Below are positions 10,133-22,024 of a stretch of DNA of 64,000 nt, piece after piece. The DNA comes from Akanthomyces muscarius (lineage: Eukaryota > Ascomycota > Sordariomycetes > Hypocreales > Cordycipitaceae). The notes beneath the pieces were generated by a model, which had not been told where the DNA came from, did no database searches, and worked only from the letters and a program-made list of their open reading frames with translations. Positions within the stretch are counted from its first letter, which is position 1, and every line of letters starts with the position of its first letter. The translations under genes were made by a program, and so were the position numbers. Location of the stretch: contig NC_079243.1 of assembly GCF_028009165.1 (NCBI RefSeq), forward strand, positions 4,526,001 through 4,590,000. The letters are read 5' to 3'.

Positions 10133-11806
10133 ATGTCCTGGCTCGTCGAGACCGTTGCAGTCGTTTGTCTCTTTTGGTGCTGCTTCATTGTCGTAGTTCA
10201 AACGGTCGGCATCAGCGCAATGTATGTGACCAATGGCCACCCTGCCATGGGTTGAAAAACGTACCGTTTTTTTTTGCTAACGCTGGAATCAAGCTTCTAC
10301 TACTTCTCGAACCACCCTAAGCCGTCCGTCTCGGCCAGGCTCGGCAGCGATGCGCCTAGTGTCACAATCATCCGCCCGGTAAAGGGTATCGAGCCTAACC
10401 TCTACGACTGCATCGCCTCGACGTTCCGTCAAGACTACCCATCCGACCGCTGCTCGATCCGTCTCTGCGTCGAGGACATCAGTGACCCCGCATACTCGAT
10501 CCTAGAGCAGCTTGTCCATGATTTTCCGGGCTTCGACGTCAAGATCCTCGTCGAGGCCAAGGACCCCATCCTCCACGGGCCCAACGGCCACATTGAAAAT
10601 TTAGGGCCGAATCCTAAAATCCGAAATATCAGCAGAGCGTATCGAGAAGCAAAAAGCGACATTATATGGATTATTGACTGCAATGTCTGGGTGTCGACGG
10701 GGGTGCTCGGCCGCATGGTGGACAAGCTGTCGGGCTTTGCGCCGCAGGGCAGGGTTGTGCAGCCATACAAGTTTGTGCATCATATGCCCCTTGTTATTGA
10801 CACGGTGGACTATACCAACGATGCGGCGTCTCAAGAGGCTCTGCTCGCGTCTACTGGCACTGCCAACGACATGGGCACAATGAACGTGGGCGAAGGTCGC
10901 GGCACCCGCATATGGAACCAGGGCGGCGGCCGCCTCGACGAAATGTTCATGGCGACTACGCACGTCAAGTTTTACGGCGCCATCAACTCTGTCGGAGTTG
11001 CTCCCTGTATTGTAGGAAAGAGCAACATGTTCCGCAAATCGCATCTCGACCAAGTCACCGCACCTTCACATCCTCCCGCTCCAGGCGTTACACCAAAGCC
11101 AGCGGGTATTGATCATTTTTCGTTCAACATTTGCGAAGATCATCTGATTGGTGACCTGCTCTGGAAGTCCAAGATTCCAGGCTTCCTCAACCACGGCATC
11201 GTTTGGGGAGATCTTGTTATCCAGCCCATGGCTGGTATGGGTGTCGCTTCGTATGCGGCGCGGAGAGTTCGATGGCTTCGCGCACGCAAATTCACCGTGC
11301 TGGCTGCGACTCTTGTCGAGCCGGGCGTCGAATCTATTCTCTGCTGTGCATACCTTGCGTTTGCGCTGACAACTCTGCCTTGGTTCAATCGTTACTGCGG
11401 TATTCCGCAAAAATGGACATCTGCGGGCTGCATCTGGCTGGTTGCCATGGTGGTGTGGATGACAGTAGATTGGTTCACCTTTCAACATCTCCATACTGGC
11501 AAGTCCATGAACACGGATGAAAGCACCCCAAAATTTGCTAGGGGTACCCTACGAGGCGGTGGCATGAATAAACGGCCGTTTCAAGAATGGTTTCTAGCTT
11601 GGGTTGTCCGTGAGATTCTGGCGCTGCCTATTTGGACCGTTGCCGTGCTGCTGGGCACGACTGTGAGTTGGCGCGGTCGATCATTCTCGGTGGATATGGA
11701 CGGCGCTGTGAAAGCCATCGGAGTTGGGGACTTGCCTGTTCGATCGTCACTCACAACACCGGAGCTGAAACGAGCACGTACTCGAGGCAAGGACCGGATT
11801 GACTAG
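10133..11806 (+). CDS. Ceramide glucosyltransferase (GT21)
   Basis: Two exons, 10133-10221 and 10294-11806, with a 72-bp intron (GTATGT..AAG, branch GCTAAC); 533 aa. The first exon gives an N-terminal membrane anchor (residues about 5-28), which a single-exon reading would miss. The GT21 motifs are present: RPVKGIEPNL near residue 60, IIDCNVW with Asp158, CEDH with Asp312, and (R/Q)xxRW as RRVRW at 353-357. C-terminal hydrophobic helices follow. The enzyme transfers glucose from UDP-glucose to ceramide, making glucosylceramide in Golgi/ER membranes; in fungi this affects polarity, growth and defensin sensitivity. The exon 1 join fits frame and splice signals but rests on sequence alone. Confidence 0.92.
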
Positions 11807-14800
11807 ACGAAGAATGGATGGTGACTGTCACGGAGACAATACCAGTTGATGTCTGTAAGGCTAGCCTTGACGATGGATGACTGACTCGATACTCTCGAGT
11901 GAACCAAGCAAAGGTCAAACGGTCTTGAGAGGACATGGCTATGTACAAAACTCAAGAACAGCTGTAAAGTAGAAAATAGATAGATCAGATACCCCGACCT
12001 GAGGTTACGCAACTGCGCGGTCACACTGACTGAACGCTGCTTTCTTCGTGGGAATTGTCGACTACGTTGAACATTGATCAGTTGCAGGATGGGTCCCAAA
12101 ACGGGATACCAAATGAGGTTAACAATGCGCGAAGCCATGCGGGAGGCCAGCTCCGAGTTATTCTCTTCGACGTGGGATGTTCCGAGCCCAAAAGTTGGGG
12201 TACCGACCAGTCACGCAGCTCAATTGCCTTCTCCAGAGTATTACTCGCCAAGCGAGGTTGTGTGGATATACTGTCAGCACCGTTTCTGGGGCGCGGGGTA
12301 GCAGGGCTACATGGTCTTTGCCGACCGAGGGGGAAATGGGGCTCTGTGAGGGATTATTCGAGAGATGGTATTTGCATCCAGCACAGGACTTTTGCCATGG
12401 GGGTGCTCGTCGTTTACTTAGCAACCTGTGTGATACGTCGGAAGAGCGAGGCTGGCTTTGTGGGGAAAAACTAGCAGCACATTTCGTGGGCTGACACGTC
12501 TTGGCAGAGCAAGAACTGACTAAAAAAGGTCTGGAACAATTTCGGCACATCAATAGCCGCCGGCTGTGTTGGCAATATCCATTCGGCTAGTGAGGAAGAT
12601 ATCGCCCAGCTCGAATCGAGCGCGGCGACTGACCGAACTGCTGCCATGGCGCTAGCGGGCGAACAAGGCCCTGCATAGTGGCGGTGGCGGCGGAGGACTT
12701 GCCTTTTACACTTGTGGGGTGGGTAAGGGGGATTTGATCATATCATTTAAAGAGCAAAGGCCAAATTGGTGGTGGCTGGAGAAGAAGCCGGTGGCTTGAA
12801 GCCCCAATCTGTGATTGTCTGGGCACACACACGCGGACGGTCCACCCGGACGGGCGGGCGTCATTCATGGCAGTTCATTGCGGCTTCTTGACGATAGTTG
12901 GCGGTCGCACTGCCAAGATTATATGGGCAACGTAATTTGTGCTGAAAGGGGACACATGCAGGACGTTTTGTGCCTCATTTCTCAGTAATTCCGTCTGGGG
13001 ACAGCCATCAGACGGAGTCTTGGCGCGGGGGACGCTGGGTCAGCCTGTCTTTCTGAGAGTTTAGGACCTGCTTCTGCTTTTGCAGACGCGGCTGAGCTAG
13101 GAAGGCCATGATTCGGAGCCAGTCTGGATTATACTCCAGCTTGAACTCTCTAATTTTTCCGCAGCTGACAAGTGATACTTGATAATGCAGTACTGCAGGA
13201 GAGACGTGCGCACATGGCGATGGACATGACGAACGTGGGCGGATTGGCGCGCGCCACACAAGTCGATCATGGCGGTCTTGGCGCTGGAGGTCAATTGCCA
13301 GTTGCCAAACTGTTAGTTAGACACGCACTCAGCCGTGTGTACACATGGAGTCGCGTGGCGTCGTTGGCCTTCTAGTCTGCGACTAGCGCTGGGCCGATTG
13401 ATTCTCTGGAGGACGGAATGGAGACACACCGAATACACAGCGGGCTGTGATTCGCCTTTTTCCTTATCTTGCTGCCTGCGACGGAGTCAATATACATATG
13501 GTCTGCCAGGATGCACCCTGCTCGAGGGCCAGCCCGGTTGTCGGTAAATGGTACGATAGTGTCGTGGTGCAGGCATGCCGCGACGAGGCTGCTGCGTTGA
13601 ATGCGCCGGGGCGAGTTCCAGTTCCGTAGACTTCCGCAAGCTGCGAGCTGAGCGAGCCCGTGTTTACCCTGACGCAGATCAAGTGCTTTTCGCGCGGTCT
13701 TGTAGAACAAGCCACTGGCTGTGCTCGCAGAGATTTGAGGAAATGGTGCCCCCCACGCGGAGAGTCGAGAAATGGCGGCGGGGTTGGAACATTGGCGCGG
13801 GGGACGACACGGGGATCTTCACGGGCCAGAACCCCATTGGGACTGGAACGCTAAAAAGTGATTCTCGGAGCTTGTTGTAAGCTTAATTTTAGGCTAGTTG
13901 CAGGTGCTTGTGCGGTCGAGGGCAATGCATTTTCCCTCTGGCTTCATTCGCAATCGGAGGGTAAAGTCGGAGAACTGGCAGTAGAAGCAAACGCTGTAGG
14001 CAGGATGGCTTTGTCATGGCCGGCAAATTATCGATGACACCAGAGCGACATTGGCCAGTGCCCAGCTGTCACCTACCACCAAGGTACTGCCTACCAACAT
14101 CATGATTGCCAGACAGATTCTGTCGACCTCCACACCCCCAAGCAGCCAACCTCTTGCCTCGCTGCAACTTTCCCTCGAATTCATGCTGACACGAAAATAG
14201 TGGCCCTGGTGCGGAGTGTATTTTCTCTACCCCATGCGGACCCGTGCCCAGACTCGAGCCTTCCGAAACCTTGCCCTGGTCCAACGAGCCTCCTCGCATT
14301 TTGTCTGGGCGGCCTTGTCTCCGCCTCCACAATGATGTGCTGCCAACAGACCGCCCGGCGCTCAATGCAACATACCCCAGAACCCCGAAAACGACGCTGG
14401 TCTGGGGATATTGTGGTTCGTCCCAACTAGGAACACGCCGTTTTCGTTTCTGCGACATTTTCTGGGCGGCCAAGACAGAGAAAACGCACCAACTGTCGAA
14501 ATCTGCGTGCGGCACAGCATCGACAAATGCCAAGTAACTTCACAAACTACCAGTACTGCTCACGACCAGGCTGTGAGACCACATGCAGCCACCACGTCCA
14601 CACCTTCTCGACACTTCCCCACACCCTCGCAGGGCTACAACTCGGGCTTGTCGGGCAAAGGCGGCGAGCCTACATGCACCGACCAGGGCTGGAGGTCTCG
14701 TGGCGCCGAGTTGGCTGCGAGATGGTGTCCTGAACAGCAAATTCCGCTTCCCCAACGCTCCGCTCTGGCTCGCAAAATCACGGAAGCATAACAGCCACCA

Positions 14801-15549
14801 CAGCTGTGATCCTGCTCGGATGCAGTGTGGCGTTTGCCCTAAGTAGTCGCTAGCAGGAGTAGGAGCCAGCACATACGGCATATTCTCGTGCTCCAGCTGG
14901 GGTCCGCGCTTCGAGACATGAAATGGCAATCCAGATCTAGCCCAAATTCCCCGTGTGGCAAACGGTTGTATTTTTCAAGTCTATTTACTATTTCTGGTGG
15001 CCTTTGTTTGATGTATGCTTCGCGGAGTGAAGAAGCAACCAGTGAAAGAAATCCCACCGCTAAGGAGTAACGGCGCGCCGAAAGCAAAATGAAAATTCTG
15101 CCATGCGCATGAGCATCGTTAGGAGAATATACAAGCCCTAGTCAGTCGATGTTTGGAGAGACATGACCGATCCGCATTAGCTGGCTTGCAGATGAGCTGC
15201 AAGTTGGAGTAGCTCCTCCCCACGGTTGGCCGCTACCCTGTCACACCCCTCACGCCTCGCGCAATAAACTATTAATATAGTAAGCACATCCCGCCACATC
15301 GAAATTGACCAGTGTGCTACATTGTCTTTGGAATTTTGTCCTGTCTTCGGCACTCTTTTCTCTTCCTTACTACATTGGAAGAAGACTCAAACGAGGCCAT
15401 CTACGACGGGGCAAATCTCACAGACCACCCAGCTACAGCGTCGGCATCAACCATCTCTGTCGGCAAACCTCGATTTTATAATAATCCTAACTTGGCCCTG
15501 AAAGGAAAAAAATAACGAAAAAAAAAATAACCATCTCCCTTCCACAGCC
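11807..15549. other. 3.7-kb region without a recognisable gene
   Basis: Only short, non-conserved reading frames occur on either strand and none shows a known domain or a convincing multi-exon structure. Base composition is similar to its surroundings, so it does not look like a decayed transposon. It includes the promoter of the JEN-type transporter at its right end. Confidence 0.5.
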
Positions 15550-17216
15550 ATGGCTACTCCCTCTGCCCGTCCCGTGGCCAACGAGCCCGCCGACGACCTG
15601 GCCCAGGGCATCATCCCCACGGCCAAGCAGTCGCTCCGCGACCTCTTCATCTGGAAGCAGCGCGTTGTCGTCAGCAATGCCTACGGCGAGACGCGATGCG
15701 AATGGCAACAGCCCGACAAGTTTATGAACCCCATTAGCCTCTTTGCCCAACTCACCCCAAAGGCCTGGCTCTTCTTCATTGTCGGCTGGCTCGCCTGGGT
15801 GGCCGACGCCTTTGACTTCCACGCCCTCTCCATCCAGACCGTCAAGCTTGCCAAGTACTATGGCCGCTCCAAGGCCGACATCAGCACTGCCATTACCCTC
15901 ACACTGCTTCTGCGATCGGTCGGCGCCGCCGTCTTTGGCCTCGCCGGTGACAAATGGGGCCGCAAGTGGCCCATGGTCTTCAACATGCTCATCCTCGGCC
16001 TCTTGCAGATTGCCACAATATATTCTTCCCAGTTTTCGCACTTTCTCGCCGTGCGCAGTCTTTTTGGACTTTTCATGGGAGGTGTCTACGGCAATGCCAT
16101 TGCCATGGCTCTTGAACAGTGCCCGTAAGTTGACCAAACAAGCAGGGCCGAGCCTTTGGACTTTTGACTAACTCTTCTCAGGTCCAACGCTCGTGGCTTA
16201 ATGTCTGGAATCCTGCAGCAAGGCTACTCTTTCGGCTATGTCTTGGCAGCATGCGCCAATCTTGGCGTTGGTGGCGCCGTCGACACCTGGAAAACCGTAT
16301 TCTGGATCGGAGGTATGATCTCTTGGCAGCGCCTCCACCCGCGCACCGAACCCATACTAACAACTTTATAGCCGGCCTCTCCATCGCTGTTGGTCTCATC
16401 CGAATGCTCTTCCCCGAATCCCAGCAGTTCATCGAGGCCAAGAAGATGGGCAAGAAGGCATCCTCGCCTGGCGCCTTTTGGCGCGAGACCAAGATAATGG
16501 TGGCCAAGGAGTGGAAGATGTGTGTCTACTGCATCTTCCTCATGACCTGGTTCAACTTTTATTCGCACACGTCGCAAGATTCGTACACCACTTTCATGCT
16601 TACTCAAAAAGAACTTTCCAACACGGGTGCCTCTCGCGCCTCCATCATGATGAAGGTCGGCGCCTGCGTTGGCGGCACCATTATTGGCTATGCGAGCCAG
16701 TTCCTTGGTCGTCGCCGTACGATCATCGGCGCAGCCCTCATGTCGGCCATTCTCATCCCCGCTTGGATCCTGCCCCGTGGTGAGGCCGCGCTCAGCGCGA
16801 CAGGTTTCTTCATGCAGTTCTTTGTCCAGGGTGCCTGGGGCGTCATCCCCATCCACCTCAACGAACTTTCTCCTCCTGCATACCGATCTACCTTCCCCGG
16901 CGTGACCTACCAGATTGGTAACATGATTTCGTCGCCCTCTGCTCAGATCGTCAACGCCATTGCCGAAAAGACATTTATCACCCTCAAGAGCGGCCACAGA
17001 GTTGAGGCTTACGGCCCTGTGATGGGCATTGCTACAGCCATTATTGCCATTGGCATCATCTTCTCTACCATGTTTGGTCCCGAAAAGCGCGGCCGTGCAT
17101 TTGAGAATGCCGTCGCCGGTGTCGAGACTGCCTCGTCGGAGAAGATTAGCGCCGATGACGATGATGAGGAAAAGGGTACTGTGGAGCTGGCAGAGGTCAA
17201 GGCAGAGAAGAAGTAG
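15550..17216 (+). CDS. JEN1-type monocarboxylate/proton symporter (MFS)
   Basis: Three exons: 15550-16124, 16182-16312 and 16372-17216; introns of 57 bp (GTAAGT..CAG) and 59 bp (GTATGA..TAG, branch ACTAAC); 516 aa. Both joins restore the conserved reading EQCPSNARGLMSGILQQG and FWIGAGLSIAVGL. The JEN family signature NxxS/THxxS/TQDxxxT is present as NFYSHTSQDSYTT at residues 297-309, a segment tied to substrate transport in yeast Jen1. About twelve hydrophobic spans are visible, with WVADAFDFHAL early as in the family and a hydrophilic acidic tail. The likely role is proton-coupled uptake of lactate, pyruvate or related acids at the plasma membrane, usually under glucose repression. The exact substrate is not determinable. 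Confidence 0.93.
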
Positions 17217-17508
17217 ACGTCTTCATAATTACACACCTAGTTAATGTTTTAGGTTGGGTCACTCTTGGGAATGTTTTTATTTTATTATTCAACTTCAACA
17301 TTATTGGCAATCAGTGCCTCGAGATAGCACGTCAGTATTGAGCATCGAAACGAATATCACCATGAACTGCATTGTTCTTGGCTCTGCACAGTGACACGTA
17401 TCTTTTTTGACATGAAGGCGAAAAACCGAATTTGGAACCAAATGACAAAATAACACATTCGTAACAGTCATTGAACCCTGAGTTCTGTAGCCTCTCGGTT
17501 TCGTCTTA

Positions 17509-18027
17509 CTACCCCGAGGGACCATGCACCAGCCCTTGCAGCAGCTTGCCAATGTCTGCCACGCTGTACTGCAAGCCATCCAACGCCTCGTGTAGCGCAC
17601 CCTTCTTGCCGCCCAGCAGGTCGCCCAGCCGTGACTTCTCAACGCCCTGAAGCGCCAGCGCTATCGTCAGCGTGCCCTCCTCCAGGGCTGAGATGATCCC
17701 GTCCAGAGCCGCCTCCACAGCGGGAGCCTGCCCGTCCTGCTCGGCCTTGACCGCGTTGTTGTTGGCCGCTTGAAAACTCTCGGAGATGGTGCCAACGACG
17801 GGCGCGAGAAGCGCGAGTAGATCGGCCTGTGGCGTCTTGCCGAGGGCCGAGGAAGGACTTGGGCCGCTGCTGCCCGTGTTGGTGGCTGTCGGCGTCGTCA
17901 TTGTCGGAGGCGTCGCGGGCCGTAGAGATGAGGCCAGGGTATTCGGCAAAGGGTTTGATTGCGACGATGCGGCGATCTGCGCCGTCGCGGCCACAGCCAG
18001 AAGAGGCAACGTGACGAGGAACTTCAT
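17509..18027 (-). CDS. Small secreted protein, unknown function
   Basis: Intronless, 172 aa. Residues 1-17 (MKFLVTLPLLAVAATAQ) form a clear signal peptide. A Ser/Thr/Pro-rich segment (about 20-60) likely to be O-glycosylated follows, and then an Ala/Leu-rich, mainly helical domain with repeated Leu-Leu pairs. No cysteines are visible in the mature part, which argues against a classic disulfide-rich effector. I do not recognise a family; helical cell-wall or surface-binding proteins are a possibility only. A TATATATA stretch lies about 70 bp upstream. Confidence 0.7.
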   Translation of the reverse strand: MKFLVTLPLLAVAATAQIAASSQSNPLPNTLASSLRPATPPTMTTPTATNTGSSGPSPSSALGKTPQADLLALLAPVVGTISESFQAANNNAVKAEQDGQAPAVEAALDGIISALEEGTLTIALALQGVEKSRLGDLLGGKKGALHEALDGLQYSVADIGKLLQGLVHGPSG

Positions 18028-18945
18028 GGTGCAGAGGGTGCTGGAAGCGCTTGGGAGACTTGGCCGATGAGAAGAGCTGGCCGCGCGACGTTTGTATATA
18101 TAAGTTGGGAGCTTAAAGAGCCAATGTAGGTTTTACGAGCAGAGCAAAATGGTGCGAGCATTGTTCTTGCCTTTAGGTGGATGAACCAGCCCGTGACTCT
18201 CGAAAGGCGACGCGCATTGTCGGCGGTGTCTCACCCCGGAATCTGTAGCGTGGTGTAGGAACGGCCAATGGCACGACCGCTGCAGATTATTTACGGGTTA
18301 GGCCGAGGATTGAAGGAATGTGACGTCGCCTAGGCCGATGCGTCGGTAAAAAGTGCACGATACATATGTAGCGGTCGAGGTCAGCATCGACATCCACAGC
18401 AAACGATCGGCAAGCTCTTGGGCCAAGATGGGTGGACGAGGCGCGCCGCGCCTGGTTCAAATGCACCACGCAGTTTTATCACCTAAAGGCCATCCGAGAA
18501 GGGTGGCAAGGTGGGAAGCTTTGGGGGGCCTTCGGCTGGTAAATAGAGCTCAGCGCTGAAATGTGAGACATTGCGTTCCGGCAAAGCTAGCATTCCAGTC
18601 GGTGGTCTTGTGCTCGTCGCGAGAGAGGAGACTGAGTGAATATGGTGGCCTTTGTTCTTGGATACCTTGAAGGCTAAAAATATGTCTTGTGTACTCTGCG
18701 GAAACCCGTTGCCGAGATCATTGTTCCACGGCGCCGTGATGGTGTTGAAGAAGACCTCTCCAATCCACATACATCAGATCCCGGTGTCGCACCAGCCACA
18801 CCAGCCACACCAGCCTAGCAAAAGATTTGGCAATGCCAGCGTCTCCGAGGCACACTCACTAGACTTCATCCAAAGCTAAAGCGTGTTGCACGTATAATTT
18901 GTTAAATAGCTTATTAAGTAGAAACTGATTCGAGAATACTATTAA
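18028..18945. other. Intergenic, short CACACCAGC repeats
   Basis: About 0.9 kb with no supported gene. Three copies of a 9-bp unit (ACCAGCCAC) occur near 18790-18815. The left part is the promoter of the secreted protein; the right part is the 3' end of the SDR gene. Confidence 0.45.
18094..18102 (-). promoter_or_regulatory. TATA-like element of the secreted-protein gene
   Basis: TATATATAC on the minus strand, about 67 bp upstream of the ATG at 18027, a typical place for a TATA box in a strongly regulated fungal gene. Confidence 0.45.
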
Positions 18946-19998
18946 TCAGCCTTGTTTCTTTATAGTAGGTGCCTCTAAAACCTCTCTGAATAGGTCCATA
19001 GTGTGCTGCCAGATACGCTGAACCGCGCCCTGCTCCCTCAGGTCTGCTAGAGAGTTTAGAACCTGCTTAGATGCACTCTCGCAGTCTTTTCCAACAGTGT
19101 AGACTCCGGAATTAGGCTCTCGATTCGAGCCTACCGTGACATCAGCACCCTCCATACTCACCCCGACGCTGTGCAGCTCCTTTGGGGCGAACCTTGCGTT
19201 AGTCGCTACGTATAGCTGCCGCTCCCCACATTCGTCAATCGAGACAGCACTGGCGAGGTCGAACGGCGGCTTTTCCAGATCGCGATAGAGTCCGGTAACT
19301 ACGGAGCCGGGATAGCTGTGGATAAAGCTGACGCTTGGCGCTTTGATGGCTACTGTCTCCAGCCCCAAGGTGATCAGTGTGGACAGGTGACCGCGCAGCT
19401 GTGGGATGGGCACGCGGAGACCCTGCAGATCGTCGAGGTCTAACGGCCCTTCGTTTCCGCCTCCAGCAACCGTCATGACGCGTCTCAGCGAAGAACGCTG
19501 CACCAGTGGGAGAAGCGAGGTGATGATTCGCATGCGGCAGTAGTAATTGACGGCAGCCAGAAGGTGGATGTTTTCGGATGTTACTAATTCCACCACACGG
19601 TAAGATTGGTGTGCTTCTCTGCTGTATTCTGACCATGACATACCGCTGCGATCCATGCTCAACACGCCGGGACTTAAGAAGAGTAGGTCAAGGGTGCTCT
19701 CCAATCCCTTGAAAGTCTCGCAGAATCTGTCAACACCGGCGACGAGGCTCACATCTGCCTGGAGAAAGGTATAGTGTCCCTGCGGGTTCAGGGTACGGCA
19801 CTCTGCGATGATCTCATCTGCAGCAGCCTGTGATCTGCCAACAAGGTAGATCCGCGGACATTTTGCAAATTTGGCCAGCTTGAGCAGCGTGATGCGCCCG
19901 ACTCCGCTGGTGCCGCCGACAAATAGAGCCGTGACAGGGCTGGAAAGACTATTGGATATAAGCGAGTTTGAATGTTGCACGACGGATTGCGAAACCAT
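18946..19998 (-). CDS. Short-chain dehydrogenase/reductase, atypical
   Basis: Read through, it gives 350 aa; with a probable 60-bp in-frame intron at 19584-19643 (GTATGT..TTAG, CTTAC branch) it gives 330 aa and joins MDRS to VTSENIH. The N-terminus has the Rossmann fold with GGTSGVG (a TGxxxGxG variant), VGRS for cofactor choice, and DLLFLSPGVLS in place of NNAG. The catalytic YxxxK is not seen where expected, after VMTVAGGG; the segment reads NEGPLDLDDLQG. It belongs to a fungal SDR group often near secondary metabolism genes. Substrate unknown, and classical SDR catalysis is doubtful. A TATAAATAG box lies about 81 bp upstream. Confidence 0.82.
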   Translation of the reverse strand: MVSQSVVQHSNSLISNSLSSPVTALFVGGTSGVGRITLLKLAKFAKCPRIYLVGRSQAAADEIIAECRTLNPQGHYTFLQADVSLVAGVDRFCETFKGLESTLDLLFLSPGVLSMDRSGMSWSEYSREAHQSYRVVELVTSENIHLLAAVNYYCRMRIITSLLPLVQRSSLRRVMTVAGGGNEGPLDLDDLQGLRVPIPQLRGHLSTLITLGLETVAIKAPSVSFIHSYPGSVVTGLYRDLEKPPFDLASAVSIDECGERQLYVATNARFAPKELHSVGVSMEGADVTVGSNREPNSGVYTVGKDCESASKQVLNSLADLREQGAVQRIWQHTMDLFREVLEAPTIKKQG

Positions 19999-20603
19999 AT
20001 TGACGACTTTGAAGAGCTAAAGCAGTGTTCCCCTTGCGATCTACAAGTACAGAGATCAATAGATTCAGTAGTATATAGCTATTTATAAGTATACAGACTG
20101 TTGCGGAGTTGCGGCGTAAGAAACGGCGGGTATGGACCCTGCGGAGGTTGGAATCCGGCACCTCGTCAGCATTAGTGTGCCCACCGGCTCAGGACAAGCT
20201 TCGCCGGAGCTGAGTGGCCTGTGCCACGAACTGATAAAGCCTGCTCGACATACGGTTGTTCAGACGGCTGCCGGTGCCGTACTGTAGCAACCGGCGGGAT
20301 GGTCCGCATGGCAGGGAGTCTGTGTAGCAGGGAGCTACGTACTGAGTAGTGCGTGGCTAACGCTCCACGGAGTACCAACGATAGCTACCCCACCTTCCCC
20401 AGCCATCATCGCCGAAGTCGTTCAAGCTTCAACCTAGCTCCCACCCAGCAGCTGAGACTTTAACTCTTCACAGCATTCTGCAAAAGACAAACACGACGAA
20501 GACCGACCGGCCGCCAGCTACAACGCGAATTCAAGGTCCACTCATCGCTTGCTCCCGACGACAAGATTAGCCGCCGAGCCCACGAGAGTCCTCGTCGCCC
20601 AGC
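19999..20603. other. Divergent intergenic SDR / GTR1
   Basis: A 605-bp region between head-to-head genes. It holds the SDR TATA box and the GTR1 5' leader. No extra gene seen. Confidence 0.45.
20079..20087 (-). promoter_or_regulatory. TATA box of the SDR gene
   Basis: TATAAATAG on the minus strand, 81 bp upstream of the SDR start at 19998. It matches the TATA consensus well. Confidence 0.5.
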
Positions 20604-21769
20604 ATGGCGCCCAAAAACGAGGGCAAGGCCACCGACGCCGCTGCTCCAGCCGCGGAGCCGCGCCTTGAGGTGAAGAAGCCCAAGAAGAAGAAGGTGCTTC
20701 TTATGGGCAAGTCGGGCTCCGGCAAGTCGAGCATGCGAAGCATCATCTTTAGCAACTACATTGCGCGCGACACCCGACGCTTGTGAGTTTTTTTCCTTTA
20801 CCATGCTGTTCACCCACGATGCAACCCCCGCCACGGTGACGACCTTTTCTCCCAAGGACCATGCACTGACAACTTCGTCCAAAAAACAGAGGCGCAACCA
20901 TCGACATTGATCTCTCCCACGTCAAGTTCCTCGGCAACCTGACGCTCAACCTCTGGGACTGCGGCGGCCAGGAGGCGTTCATGGAAAACTACCTCTCGCA
21001 GCAGCGCGTGCACGTCTTCTCCAACGTCGGCGTGCTCATCTACGTCTTCGACATTGAGTCGCGCGACGTCGACCGCGACCTCGCCACCTACGTCTCCATC
21101 CTCTCGGCGCTGCTGCAGTACTCGCCCGCCGCGCGCATCTACATCCTGGTGCACAAGATGGACCTCGTCGTGCCCGCCTCGCGCGAGGCCGTCTACGACG
21201 AGCGCGTGCGCATCGTCCGCCAGCGCTCCGTCGAGTACGTCGCCTCCATCGGCGGCGACCCCGCCAAGGTCGACATCTCCCCCTTTGCCACGTCCATCTG
21301 GGACCAGAGCCTCTACAAGGCCTGGGCGAGCATCATCCACGACCTCGTCCCCAACCTCGCCATCATCGAGCGCAACCTCGCCAACCTCGGCCTCGCCATC
21401 GAGGCCGAGGAAATCTTGCTCTTTGAGCGCACCTCCTTTCTGGCCGTGTCGTCGTGGACGTCCAAGGAGGCCACGCGCAACCCCACCGAGGACCGCCTCG
21501 AGCGCATGTCCAACATCATGAAGCACTTCAAGCAGAGCATTTCGCGCTTCACGGGAACGCCTCGCAACGCGGAGCAGTTTACCCGCATGGAGCACAAGGC
21601 CGGCACGCGCTTCAGCCTCTTCATCCTCAAGTTCACGACGAATACCTACCTCATGGTGGTGCTGCCCCCGGGCGAGGGCCGCTTCAACGCCGCCATGCTC
21701 AACTGCCAAATTGCCATTGAGCATTTTAAATTTCTCGACGCGCCGGGTGGACTGCCGCTCTCCATGTAA
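20604..21769 (+). CDS. GTR1: Rag-family GTPase Gtr1 (RagA/B-like)
   Basis: Two exons, 20604-20782 and 20890-21769, with a 107-bp intron (GTGAGT..CAG); 352 aa. The join restores [22 protein letters not shown]. The GTPase motifs are a P-loop GKSGSGKS at residues 35-42, a Thr/Ile switch I segment, DCGGQ at 83-87 and HKMD for guanine specificity. The second half is the roadblock-type dimerisation domain. Gtr1 pairs with Gtr2 and sits on the vacuole to signal amino-acid sufficiency to TORC1. An unusual Ala/Lys-rich N-terminal extension of about 28 residues precedes the fold ([15 protein letters not shown]). The P-loop and switch region identify the RagA/B branch rather than RagC/D. Confidence 0.94.
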
Positions 21770-22024
21770 GCTTGGAGGGACTGCACAGGGAGTTTGGGAA
21801 TTTCTGACGATGCATTTGGTTTTTTTCTCTTTTATTTGTGCTTGTTTCTTTTTGGCGTTGGGGGGGCGTGGCACCGGATACCATTTTTATAGCAAAGTTA
21901 GTCGCCGACTAGACGCACATAAGCTCAAACCTGGCTGTTTATAATATCTAGCAAAGCATTCTCGCAATCATGTTGACGTCTCCATTCGGGCAAGCACTGC
22001 CATGTCTACCTATAATCTCCAATT

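Noticed and set aside
10274..10293. Ceramide glucosyltransferase start within the 3' part of the intron
   Set aside because: There is no ATG there; the upstream exon at 10133 supplies the start and the expected membrane anchor.
18448..18470. GGTTCAAAT, resembling a tRNA T-arm
   Set aside because: The flanks do not pair into a tRNA cloverleaf.
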